Of a DNA stretch of 64,000 bases, positions 24,501-36,329 are shown piece by piece. The DNA comes from Polytrichum commune (Eukaryota > Streptophyta > Polytrichopsida > Polytrichales > Polytrichaceae). The DNA lies in NCBI GenBank assembly GCA_950295325.1, contig OX485805.1:3596501-3660500 (forward strand). The letters are read 5' to 3'. The notes under the pieces are model-generated. The model ran no database searches and was not told the DNA's origin. It worked only from the letters and a program-made list of their open reading frames with translations. How positions within the stretch are numbered: the first letter of the stretch is position 1; every line of letters begins with the position of its first letter. Made by a program: the position numbers and the translations under genes.

Positions 24501-26640
24501 TTGGTAACTCTAAAAACTATTCGTCCGGATGCAGAGGCTGGAGCGTTGCTCACCGATCCCTAACCGAAACAAGCAAAAACATCAACAAGTATAAAGAGAG
24601 GAGCGTTCGTTCACACAAGCCTCGCCAATCCGAACCCCTCAAACCCTAGACACGGATTGTCAACACGCATCGACCATTCCGTCAACTCTCGCACCACCGA
24701 AAACACACCACAAGTTCCGAAATTTAATCCACTCACATTGTTCTCTCTTCTCTCTTTCACTCTCGATCGCCTCCGCCACAATGCAGAGCAAGACCAAGGG
24801 GAAAAGGCGCGGCACAACATACACACAACACAGTGTTGTACAGTAAAGATAATAACGACCATGGGTTCGGGATTCCAAATACTTGCAATCTCTATGGCTG
24901 CCCCACACAAAGATATTTTTACCGAAATTGTCAACCTAAAATAAGTAAGACAAAGAACCGCACCGTCGCGGCACACCGTCTCTCACGGCCACAAAACAGC
25001 GACCACAAACAGAAATACAATTACCGCGAAATTGGCTTGTAGGTCTTCGTGACACTGGCGACTGAGAGTTCGCCATACCCATGCCACGTGGACATCAATC
25101 TGAAGGAATGTAGCAACAATGTGAAGAGTGGAGTAAAGGGGCCGGGACTCATCAAGAGGAAGAACTTTAGATCACCTATCCAACGTATTAACTTAAAGTC
25201 CACTGCACTGCCGACGGCATAGATTCATGATATACGAAGATGGCCGGCCACTTTGAACGCGGGTTTCATTCCTCACCTCTCAGGCTAATCAAGTGAAGCG
25301 ATGAGAATAAATTATAACCCCTTCTGGATACCTCCCACCGATGTTGAATTGTCATCACGACACTGAGGGTTTGCCATGGCATGCTAACTATGCACATATC
25401 ATTCCACCTCGGAAGATAGCAATGCAATATACTCAGGTGGAAGTAGAAGATCGCTTAAACCACCAAACAACACACAACTTCAACTACCACACAACCGGCG
25501 ACATGGATACATACACACGTGAAGGTGGATTTGCAGGAAAAAAGATGTGCATGCTCACAGCCACACTGCATTCCTCCCCTCCATCTCCTCTCAAGCTAAT
25601 CATCAAGCGTAGTGAAGAGGAAGCGCGAACAAAAAAAATCCATTATTAATCACGCCACAAATTATCACCGTCCACAAGGACATTAGCACCACGCCGTGTG
25701 CCCTATTCCCCCGCCTCTGGAGTCCCACCGAAATTGAATACTGAGGGTCTGCCATACCTACGATGCCGGATACATATCGCTCCACCTCAGACGATAGGAA
25801 TGCAATGTACTAAAGGAGAGGAAGAAAGGAAGAAAGGAAAAAAAGGAAGGAAGGAAGGAAGGAAAGAGTTACCCAGATCACCAAACACCAACACTCAACT
25901 TCCACACTGCGGACATACATACATACGTACTTGTATACACATACATACAGGTGACGTGGCGCCGCAGTGGCGGGACTAGATTTGCAGGCCGTGATTGATT
26001 GCATTCCACCTCCCAAGCTAATCAATCACGTGGAGTTGAAGAGAGTCATCGTCGCAACCCAAAACCAAATCAATTCTTCACGCCGCCTGCTCTGGTTTGC
26101 AGGCGAGGTGACCTCATCATATAGACAGGAAGACAAGAGGGGTGGCTCCGGCTCACCGATATTGGTGCACGGAGCAGCAGCAGCAGCAGCAACAACCAGA
26201 GCCCGGAAGCTCTGTCATGAGCATGGAAATTGATGTGTGTGTGTGTGTGTGTGTGAGTAAAGTGAAGCGGAGATGGAGATGGAGCGACAATCACAACAGC
26301 GAGATGGTTGGCTGGCTCTTGGGGCGGGCGAAGGGGAAGAAGGAAAGCGAAAGGGAAGGAAAGGGAAGGGGAATCTGGATGGCGAGGGAGCGAGTGGATT
26401 GGTGAATGAGGTCGGCCGTTGCAAGCATATGCTCTAGGCCTCCGCTTGCTTCTCACTTGTCCTCCGAAAAGAAAAAGAAAAGAAATGAAAAAGAAAAAGA
26501 AATGGCCGGAAAGAAGAAGGAGGAGAAGGAAGAAAGAAGGGCAACTTAAGTTAAAGATAGGGATAGCTCGCCCACCCACTCACTCAACCATTGACGCGAA
26601 GGCGGATCTCCCAAGGCTCGTACGTTATGTGTTTACCGCC
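24501..26640. other. GC-richer block; no supported gene
   Basis: This holds the tandem units above plus CAG (26174-26191), GT (26233-26256) and AAAAGAAAAAG tracts. The long minus-strand ORF at 26070-26579 translates these simple repeats into Leu, Phe and His-Thr runs and was rejected. The composition would suit a promoter region, but no transcript can be anchored to it. Confidence 0.4.
25020..26070. repeat. Three degenerate tandem units of 330-430 bp
   Basis: Each unit has a phrase of the type TGAGGGTTTGCCATGGC or TGAGGGTCTGCCATACC, then CATTCCACCTCGGAAGATAGCAATGCAAT or a variant, and closes with CATTCC.CCTC.CAAGCTAATCA (at about 25268, 25570 and 26004). Short ACATAC and GGAAGGAA microsatellites have grown inside the third unit. 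Confidence 0.55.
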
Positions 26641-29600
26641 TTCCTTTAAGTACCCAACGTCAATGGACCGGGGGGGGGGGAGACCGACCATTACATTAAG
26701 GGGTCGGTTTAGGCTACGGTGAAGAAGTGCACAGGGCGGTCAAGAATTTCAGCCCAAGATGAGGTCGTTTTAGATAAATGTTTGTGCAGTGGACGAGATG
26801 GAAAGACATGAAATTTTAAAATAAATAAATAAAAAATGGCCTCCAGTTGAAGATCTTTGGACGTCAAGTTTCTTGTCCGAGGGTTTGAAAAACATTGAGA
26901 TAAAACATTGGAGGGTTTGAATAATAGGTTAACGACAACAAAATAAACTTAACGTTACTCGGTCATATGGTTGAGTTCACTTTCTACCTTTGGCACTTGA
27001 CAGTAGCCTCCACCATGTGACCTTGCTGAGAAGAGACTTAGGAAATGAAAAAGAAATTGATGTCCGTGTGAATATTGAATATTGTTGCTATGAATATTGT
27101 TTTTAGTGAACTAAGTTTTTTGATGAACAGTTCTCGAGAAGACGATCCCAACCAGATTTCCATGCAGTAGCATGTGTTGGTGAATAGTAACGAAATATTA
27201 TTATTTTGTTCGTAGGGCTGACATAATAACATTGTCTTTATTCCAAGGTCAAGTAAATTGATTGGTAAGGTTTATGTGATGTTATGAATAGTTTAAACAA
27301 ACTTAGAGTGTCTTGTATTCATAATACAAAATATTATGACAAATGGGAGCTCGTCGTGTTTAAAACACACACGCGCGCGCGCACACACACACACAACTCT
27401 TTTAGTTAATGACATGAATCCTTCAATTCCAATCTAATGGACCAGTCCGTAAATGCAAGTTTAGAGTTTTTAACATATTGGGTAGTGATCTCCCCAAGAT
27501 GATAATACCACGAGAATTGGGTAGGGACCTAATGGATCATGTGCTCAATCCTTGAACTATCAAAATTGTCAAAAATAAATTGAAGGATGCATTGGATAAC
27601 CATGGCCGTCAATGTAAAAATAAAGAATGCAAGTGTTGATAAAACTATGACAACTTCAATATTGAACAAAGGATGTCATTGTGGTTTTGGGGACTTATCA
27701 TCCACCTTGACCACGAGATTTTGTACAATAAATATAACAGAACTAAGAGAACTCGCCACTTCAGTCATGCATTAATGATTATGGTATTATTTAGTGTGGT
27801 TCACACTACTTTTGTAGATTGATTTAGTGTGGTTGTCACACAAGCTCTTTTGTAGTTGCTTGAAGGTTGACCAACCCGTCCTTAAATGAAATGCACACTC
27901 TTTGTTCAACCAAATCACACCAAAATGCCCGGGTGCATATAACACTCTTCCATTACAATAAAGATACACACTAGGTAACCAACAACTTATTAAAGTTGGG
28001 ACTACCGACCTAGTGTTTGGGTCAAATGTATTCCTTGACCACGCCATGGGATCTAACTTTCCCATATGTTGGATAGAGAATAACGTTTACTTCTCCTATA
28101 TACATAAAGTTCATTATGTAGGTCCTTCGTCGATGGCGTGCAATACATGAGCTATAGATACATACCAAGGCAAGTGGGCCTAGTTTGGTTGCTCGTCTTA
28201 AAATGGATGCTTATATTTGAGTGGTGTCAAGGCTGGCACCACGCCATTTTTTTCAATTGGGTTATTCGTATATATATATTTTTTAAACCCAATCATCTGA
28301 GGTCCAACTAATCCGGTTTTATTGCACATAAGTTGACATTATAGGGCAGAAGAGGCCATGGTCAATGTGAGATACCAAGGGGGGTTGGTACACATAAAGG
28401 AGAATTCGTGACAAGTCAAAGAATGTTTGGCTTGGGACCTGCACGACAAGTGTTGAAACTGTTGACATTTTTAAGGGACCTCTAAGTTATGAGGTAGCTC
28501 ACACTTTTGATTGACAACTTCTCGTAGTTGTACCACATGGAATCCATCAAGATGGCATTCCAGTGTTGTGAGCCTAGTCAAACATTGAAGTTGTTAGGTG
28601 TGAAGTGGAATCAAGTGAACAAGCATGAGTAAGAAACTCCCTTCCACCACTAAGAAGGCTTGCCTCTTTGGGTTCTCAATCTCTATGGTGTAAAATGGGG
28701 CCTTAATTGCTCGTAGAAATTTCATGGCCATGAAACCCTAAGCCCATAAGGCCGCATGTGGATTTGTGCACATTTTATTTATTTATTTATTAGCCCCGTC
28801 CACAAACTTAAATGTCTTAAATCCAAAGGTGTGAATTTTTAAAATTAGGGAGTCGGTCTTGTAAGGTTCTACCTTCCAACCAAATATAAAAAGCATTTGA
28901 TGGCGATGCTCAATTTGTTCCCTATCAAAAACATGGTGACATTTGGTATTTTGAGTATTTGTTCATGTTTTTGAAAGCGGTGGGTGAGGTTTATCATCAA
29001 TGCAAGTGAACGTGGATGGATCCGATTAGAATTGAAATAGACCCAAAGTTTTTGAAACAACTATTTTCTAAATTTATGCATGATCTTGTATGCCGTTTGG
29101 AATTGAGTACTTGGAGAATGTGATTTTGTTTCTAGGTACATGGGCTAAACTCACACACAAAGATTTTGAAGGCAGAATGCCACATCGTATAATAACAATG
29201 CGACCATCAACGAGACAACACAAGCAGAAAACTAGACTCAACACCCCCTACACTGTTCCATCATTGGATTTTCACAGCCTAATACCGGTGGTCAAAGTGC
29301 CCTAAAATCAAATAAGCATAAACTATCAGTGCCCTAGTATTTGATAAATCCAATCCTTGAGGATGATTTGAAAAAAATTAAAAATTAAAAATCCTAAATC
29401 CTAAATTAACACCCACCTAAATTTAATGGCCCCAATTGAAAATGTGAAAATTGTTGTAAATTATACTTTGATGTACATGTAGTCTTTTAGAGGTTAAGAA
29501 TCCACCATTTTCACTAACTTTTAACAAGTTGTGATCACGTCTTAGCTAATGCAAAGAAATAATCATCATATACAAGCATACATTTGATCCATCAAACCTA

Positions 29601-30345
29601 AAGCCTTGATATAGTATGCAACCCACATGGTTACTTCTTTTTAGTTGATTTGAGACCAAAATTAGTTTCTAAAACCCCAAATGAGTGTATTCAAGGCCAT
29701 TTGAGATGAATCAGTAATTGAGCTACAAGGTGTTGACCAAGTTTTTTTTAAATGTTGGATGGATGAGAGGTACGTTCATATATGATAATTCCCTCTCTCC
29801 TTAAGTCATGCCCCAACTCGAGTTAATTGTTTTGTGAAAGCCCTTTCAAGCCCACAATGTTACACAACATGTCCAATACTTAGCCATCATCCTCATGTAC
29901 AATAAGTTACACACAATACCAATGAACAAGGAGAACGGACCACTACATTGATTATCCCAATGAGTGAGTGTGGGAATTTAATGAAAGGGATACTAAATTT
30001 CTTTGTGCTATGAAATTAGTACCACCAAAACAATCTAGGAAGCACTATTCATCTTGACACTTTTCATTGAAAACATTATTCATAGCCGCATTATTCGTAG
30101 AAAATAAGGGCACTATATATTCATCTTGGGACTATTCATTGTCAAGCACGTGTTTGTAATTCTATTCTATCACTCTACAAGCCCTTAGAGCAAGCACTAA
30201 TCCTCTTGAAATGTATGGTAACTGAGCATGTGTTCATGAATTTAGTATCACTTAGGAAAAGTATGAGCCCTCACTAATTTAGAGACTTGACAAATAGTGT
30301 GTGCTTCGGGAAGTAGTACCACACGCACTAATCGGGATAAACAAT
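26641..30345. other. AT-rich intergenic DNA, nothing recognised
   Basis: No protein-like exon was found on either strand. There is a mixed AC/GC dinucleotide tract at 27364-27396 and a G run at about 26670-26679. Confidence 0.45.
27364..27396. repeat. (AC)n(GC)n(AC)n microsatellite
   Basis: Compound alternating purine-pyrimidine tract, a sequence type able to adopt Z-DNA. Confidence 0.85.
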
Positions 30346-30893
30346 GTAGTTATGGACGAGTCAATTGAGATTGAAAGATAACCGATTGAAGTTCAAGACT
30401 TTGGAAAGTTACGAATCATTTTAGAGGAATTTATAGAATGTACCTCGATTCAATTAAGAGCAACTCAAAGGTCACAACAGGTTACCAAACACATGACTCA
30501 ACAATGTGGGCCCTCAGAATATAACAATCGGATGTTGGAAGCTCAGTTAAAATCCAAGTCTCCTTGCATAACTTTATGAGCATCCGACTTTTATGTTTCA
30601 AGGACCCACTAAACGAGCACCAAATGCTAAGTAATATTACGTGTAACCGGTTGGACTTGGAAACATTGGATATCAAGCCGATTATGCCCAGTATCCCGAG
30701 AGGATTTGGACAAAATCAATTAAGCTTCTAGTGTTTCCAAGTCCAACCGGTTGCACATTGTGGTCTTTCGGTTGTTCTTCATTAATTAGAGGTATATTCT
30801 ATATATTCCTCTAAAACGATGGGTGGTTTTCTTGAAGCCTTGAACTTCAACCAAGTGTTTCTCAAACTCAACCAGTTTATCTATATAACTACA
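30346..30893. mobile_element. Long-terminal-inverted-repeat element, copy 2 (most complete)
   Basis: The left arm (30346-30487) reads TGTAGTTATGGACGAG...TTGAGATTGAAAGATAACC...GAAGTTCAAGACTT...CATTTTAGAGGAAT...GTCACAACAGGTTACC. The right arm (30745-30893) is its reverse complement with moderate divergence, ending ...CAAACTCAACCAG...TATATAACTAC. The arms are roughly 140 bases, the interior about 260 bases with no ORF, and CCGGTTGGACTTGG and its complement mark the inner arm ends. Long arms suggest a Mutator-like or foldback type, but no 8-9 bp target duplication could be confirmed. Confidence 0.7.
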
Positions 30894-30899
30894 CAAACT

Positions 30900-31205
30900 A
30901 TGATATATAGTGTTTGATTATATTTAGTGTTATTACCACCCTACCATGCTCAACACTAATTTTCAAATCTTTGACAATCAATGTTAGACATAAATGTGCC
31001 ACTACCTTCCCTACTGCCACCACCCTTATCATATCCTTTTTTTTTTTCATATCCTTCCTAACACTAAATTCAAATATGTAACTTCCACATATTACCATAG
31101 TTGATATTTAGTGTTGGAGTTTACATTGAATGTTACTTACTTTCATAGGGTTATTGATATTTAATGTATGTGTTCGTATTTAGTGTATCAAACACTAAAT
31201 ATCCT
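30900..31205. mobile_element. Small inverted-repeat element (MITE candidate)
   Basis: ATATATAGTGTTTGATTATA at the left and ATCAAACACTAAATATCC at the right are inverse relatives, about 300 bases apart. The phrase ATTTAGTGTT recurs inside. It abuts the previous element. Confidence 0.4.
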
Positions 31206-31466
31206 ATTTAGTGTAGCAGTTGCTTCTTCCCATTCATTGGATTATGCCCCAAAAATCACCTCCGGACACTGTACCCTAGCCTCTCTTTATCAACTGACAC
31301 TTGAGCCTCGATCACGGCCACCAACCGAACACAAGGATAAGTTTAAATAATACTACCGTACCCAAGTGCACGTGTCTTGGAATTGTTCTTCCATACGAAA
31401 GTCTAGGAAGATATTGTTTATCTTGTATATGTGTTACTTATTTACCTACCGCTTGCTTGTTGAAAG

Positions 31467-32360
31467 AGTTCGAGTGCCATCCAAGGTTATGGGTTGGGGT
31501 GAAACAACCTAGACGCTGGTACCTCGGAGGCAGGGCTGCAATCATCCAACAAACGAACCAGTGTATGGGTTGGTTCATCCCCCCCGAGATCATGTCACAT
31601 AAGATAAGTTAATTTATGTTAGTACATATCATTCAATAATATGTACATTTTTTTTCTTCATTTTTTAGGGTCGTTTCACACTGTGGCCATCCAAGTTGAG
31701 AGGATGTGGGATTGAATGGCCAAACTTTGTTGAGAGTCCAAAGAAATGGGTTGAAAATAACCACTAAAAATATAGGAACTGGAGCCTTTGTGGGGGAATA
31801 GTGTGAAACCTCCAAAGGCCAAGCCCAAAGTTCAAAGGAAGAAGGAGCATCCCACTTTATTCCCTGTCCAAAACAACCCCTCCAATCAAACAACCAAGAT
31901 CTTGTTTTTTTAATATATATTTGTATTTTTAATAATGAAAAACAATCGACAACCTCTCGACCATAGTTTGGGTTTCCATTCTTGTCGAACCCAAACTTCC
32001 TTCAAGAGTCCGTCACTTTGGTCAAAAAGTACTGCCATGTAGACAATTTGGAGAGCGACAACCTTTGGACTTTGGCCTCTAATGTGAAGGGTCAAGAGCA
32101 TGAATTCTTGGTTTCTTGCAATCTGATTGGTGGAAATCGACAGCCTCTTGACCTTCGGCCATAGTGTGAAGCAGCCCTAAGTGCCATCCAAGTTTATGAG
32201 CTGGGGCGAAACAACCCGGACACTGGTACCTTGGGGGTAGGGTTATAATTATCCAACAAAGGAACCAGTGTGTGGTTTGGTTCATCCTCCCCCAAGATTA
32301 TGCCACATAAGATAAGTAAGTTTATGTTACTACATATCATTCAACGGTTTGTACATCTTT
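31467..32360. repeat. Pair of direct repeats of about 180 bp around a TIR element
   Basis: GAGTGCCATCCAAGGTTATG...CCAACAAACGAACCAGTGT...ACATAAGATAAGTTAATTTATG (31467-31646) is repeated at 32178-32357 with scattered differences. The space between is the TIR element 31668-32177 plus about 20 bases. Confidence 0.7.
31668..32177. mobile_element. Harbinger-like non-autonomous TIR element (510 bp)
   Basis: The ends GGGTCGTTTCACACTGTGGCC and GGCCATAGTGTGAAGCAGCCC are inverse relatives. The left flank is TTA and the right flank is TAA. GG-starting termini with a three-base TTA/TAA flank are typical of PIF/Harbinger (Tourist-type) elements. A sister element with an exact TTA duplication is at 42738-43217. 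It carries no ORF of note. Confidence 0.55.
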
Positions 32361-33487
32361 TCCATCACTACTTACAGCTAACTAAAATGGGAGGTCATTC
32401 CCCTTGGAATCATGATGTGGGGGGCTTTGTTCATTGGGTTCATTAGTTAGTGGTTGGGGAGTCCCATCAAAATCTATAAATCCATTAGCAGCAATGAACG
32501 ACACTCGGGGTATTGAAGTTAGGAATGTGGTTAGAGGGTTAGGGTAGTATCTTATTAGGTCATGTACATGGTTTTTGGATGGTCGTGACCTTAAAGGAAA
32601 GATGCATGGGATAAAGACTTATTGCATATCTTTTATTTCTCTTGGTTATTTGATCTATTATTATTATTATTATTATTATTATCTTTAAAATACATACTTA
32701 GTCAAAATCTTAGAACCAACTACAACACAACATGCACCATGGTTTTTTGGTTTAGGGGCAAAGGAGGATCCAAGAAATTCATAAATGAAGAAAGAAGGGT
32801 TAATGAGAAGGACATAACATTATTCATATCCATAACAATGTTATGTGGGATTGACAATATTCTACATAATATTCCCGGATATTCCCTTCATTCAATTTGA
32901 ATGTGAAGAATATATGAAAATATCCGATGGAATATTGTCAGCGCCATAAAACATTGTTATGCATATGAATAACGTTATGAATAAAAATGTGAATAAGGAA
33001 GAGAAGAGGAGAGGAGAGAAGGTGGATTTTACTTGATTTTTGTGTCTTCAATGATGTGGCACCTCCATATTGAAAAAAATAAAATCTAACAAATTATTAT
33101 TTTTGGATATTATGTCCACTACTAAAAGCAAAGGTGAGAGGTAAGTAGAGGTTGTTCCGTTATTGTATGGTAAATAATTGGTCTGCTAAAAATAAAGTAA
33201 CTTCGATACTTTGTTAGAAAAAATATGGGTAAAATTTGCCAAAGACAAGGACAATCGTATAATATCTTCACCAATTGAGTCACGACTTACAATGATCTAA
33301 GTTATCAAAGCATTTATAACGATGTCCCCACACCTCAATTGGTTGTTATCTCTTGCCAACTTAGGTTGTCAAGTCCTTTAATGGCCATGATCTTTGGATG
33401 GTTGATTGCTCGAGTGACCAAATAAGTTAAGCACTTTGATGTTATTGAAGATTTAAGTTCAAATATGCAACATGAGTGCCTTTGGAT

Positions 33488-33551
<64 letters not shown>

Positions 33552-36329
33552 GGTTTCAAACACACACACACCTATATATAAACATAGCGATTTATGAACT
33601 TGGCGAAGCTTGTATAAAGTGTGTACATGGCCATATATTAAGACCCCATGTCCTTTTACATTATACCCCTAAACACTCATCAAATGGTTTCATACTAACT
33701 GCATGTTTTCTCACTACACTAGATGACATGAATTCAAGTTCATTATTTAAGATTGCATGAATTTTTTACAAAACTATCTCCAAGTTACTTTGTGTGGGTG
33801 TCAAGAAGTGTGACCCTGCAAGACAATAAGCTATCATTGTCTAGGAGGTCACATCATAATTAATATCCACATTGTACAATTTAAAAACATTGCATGTATC
33901 AAAGGCCCTAGTTTGGATTCAAAAGTGTTTAGGGATTAACATATGTGGGCTTCAAGTCCACTTCTCATAGGATATTAAATGTACAATTAGTACAACTCGA
34001 TGGTTAGCATATACAAATCGAGGTTGTAGTCATTTGTCTCGTAATTAGTGGAGCTCAAATGAATGCCTTATTTATGTCAACTCTTAAATCTAGAATGGCT
34101 AATGAAGTTTGAGCACATGATCCTATCTCTTTTCAACATATGTCATCTAGGTGTTTGTTCTTACATCCATATTTTGCACTACTCAAGGGTGGAAAAAACT
34201 CAACCTTTTTCCGGCCGATGCATTCCGTTTTTGGTTTTAATGCAAAAAAAACCACCATATGTATGCCCAAACTATTGAGTGTTGGAGGATTGGATCAAAG
34301 TTCTCCCAAGAATTGCAAGCTCTCAACTCAAGTTATAATGTAAAGACAAACCTCCTATGTGCCAGGTGTTATGATAAAAGAAAATAGACTTCAATGATGT
34401 TGGTGAAGCTTTCGCCAGTTTCTCCAAGTACCTTGTTTGATGAGGATTTCCATATGGAGTTGGGGGAGGGGGTGGAGACATATGAGGGAGTAGATTTGCC
34501 TTGTTGTTAAACATGCAAGTTGGAATGTGGCCGTCATCAAATTTACCCATGTAGAATGTTGCACAAGTGGATATATTGAACTTTATATCTTGATATTCTA
34601 CAACTATGAAAATCTTACATAAATTTGGGCAAGGCTCGAATACTTTGAATATGCAATCACAAAAATAGAGTGGTGAAAAATACGATCATCACACGTCCAT
34701 ACAAACGTAATTAAGCAACTCAATTTGCTTCAAATTTACTTCCGCTAAAACAAAAGTCAATTTCTGGTTCTGGAATAGAAAGGTCGCCTCCTCAAATGTC
34801 CAACTCCTCAAACTTCATTAACCCCCTCCAATTGTGCCAACCATTGATTCTCATTCTCTAGGAAACATAAATGCACACTTCTTCTGGAGAGGGGGTCCAA
34901 ATTTTTGTCACAAGGAGTTTTCACATGAGAGAGAATTATTGTGTACAAGTGTACCTCTCATCCATCCAACATAATAACTTGATCCCGTACAAGTTTGTTG
35001 CCAATTCATCTCAAATGACCTTGAGTAGACTACTTGATTCGAGGTCTGGTGTCATTACGAAAACTAATGCTGGTGTCAAATCAACATATAAATGCAACGT
35101 CTGGGCTGAATAATATTTCCGGGCTTATCAATGTAGTATGAATGAGAGGTACTTTTGTATATGATTATCCCCTCTCTCTCCGTTTTCGTGCACTTGGCCA
35201 ACACATGGAAGTGTGCCCTAAGTACATGAGAAGACAATTCCAGGGTATCATTGTACTTGGCAACAATCCACAACTGTGAATTACAACACACACTTCAATT
35301 CCACTTGCCCTGGCCTCCTACTCCTCCTTAGAGTGTGCTCCTCATGGTGCTCCTGAGTCCTTCCCCCTCTCCTGCATGCTCCACACCCATTCTCAAGCAT
35401 GTTGCCTTACCCGATCAATCAACGAACAGCTTTCAGTACTGCATAAATAAGATGATCAAACTATACAACTGATCCCCTACTTCTCACAAATTTCTTGGAG
35501 TTCACGACAACCATTGAATGTACGACTTCAAAAACTGTGTGATGAAATGGCTGCAAACTGGACCTCTATCAAAACACCAGAGCTAGGATGAAGGACATAA
35601 TCAGAAGACTAGAAACATGAGCGTAAGACAGTCTGTCATGTGGAACAAACTTCTATGAGATTGAAGCAGAGTAGTCCTTTCTACCATTAATGGAAACACT
35701 CGCACTCGCACACTCTCCATAGTACATAGAAAGTCCTTCAGGTTAAGTTACAGGCGGCGCTACAACGTTGTTTGTTGGAGGTGCTCAGAGCTCGCACACT
35801 TTTGTGTACATAAAATCAATACCCCTAATGTCTAGAGAAGCATGCATGTTTATCAACATGTGGGATCCTGGATCTAGGCTCCCAGGAAATTGAATCTACA
35901 GTTAGCTTTGATTTGATTTGTCCTCATAGTCCCACAATGCAAATCTGCTCAAACAGTCCACTTTAATCCGTTTGTGTAGTTAGTTAAATTTGAAGAAGTA
36001 GATTGCAGAGAGGAAGGGCTTGTCTCTCCTCCCCAACTCATCCTTACTAAATCCACAATATATGTAATATCATTTATGTCGACTGCAAACTATGCAATCT
36101 TTCAAGACAGGACATAATGGCATACGAATAAGCATCAACATCTGTTGTGATTTCCTCCATGATTGTGGAACTCTATTATCAATGCTCAAGAATACAAATT
36201 TTTTTCCAAAGTAAGTCTCAATTAAATGTGCTGTAGAGAATATCTATTACTACTTATGTAATTGATCTAGGGATGTCTTGAGTTGAGAGTAGTTTGACCG
36301 GTAGTAAATGTATAGGTATAAGTCACAAA
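32361..36329. other. Intergenic, no recognised gene
   Basis: AT-rich. It contains an ATT microsatellite (32656-32682) and a long CT tract (33493-33550). The minus-strand ORF at 34323-34550 has a Pro-run (SPPPPPTPYG) but no recognisable domain and no splice partners. The region just below 36330 should hold the 3' UTR of the peptidyl-tRNA hydrolase gene. Confidence 0.4.
33493..33550. repeat. (CT)n microsatellite, 29 units
   Basis: The longest perfect simple repeat in the window, followed by a short CA run. It is likely highly variable between individuals. Confidence 0.95.

Noticed and set aside
26070-26579. 169-residue minus-strand ORF
   Set aside because: It is a translation of Leu, Phe and His-Thr runs over CAG, GT and AAAAG simple repeats, with no domain or splice partner.
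34323-34550. Minus-strand frame with a proline run
   Set aside because: The proline run comes from a short purine or pyrimidine tract and the rest matches no family I know.
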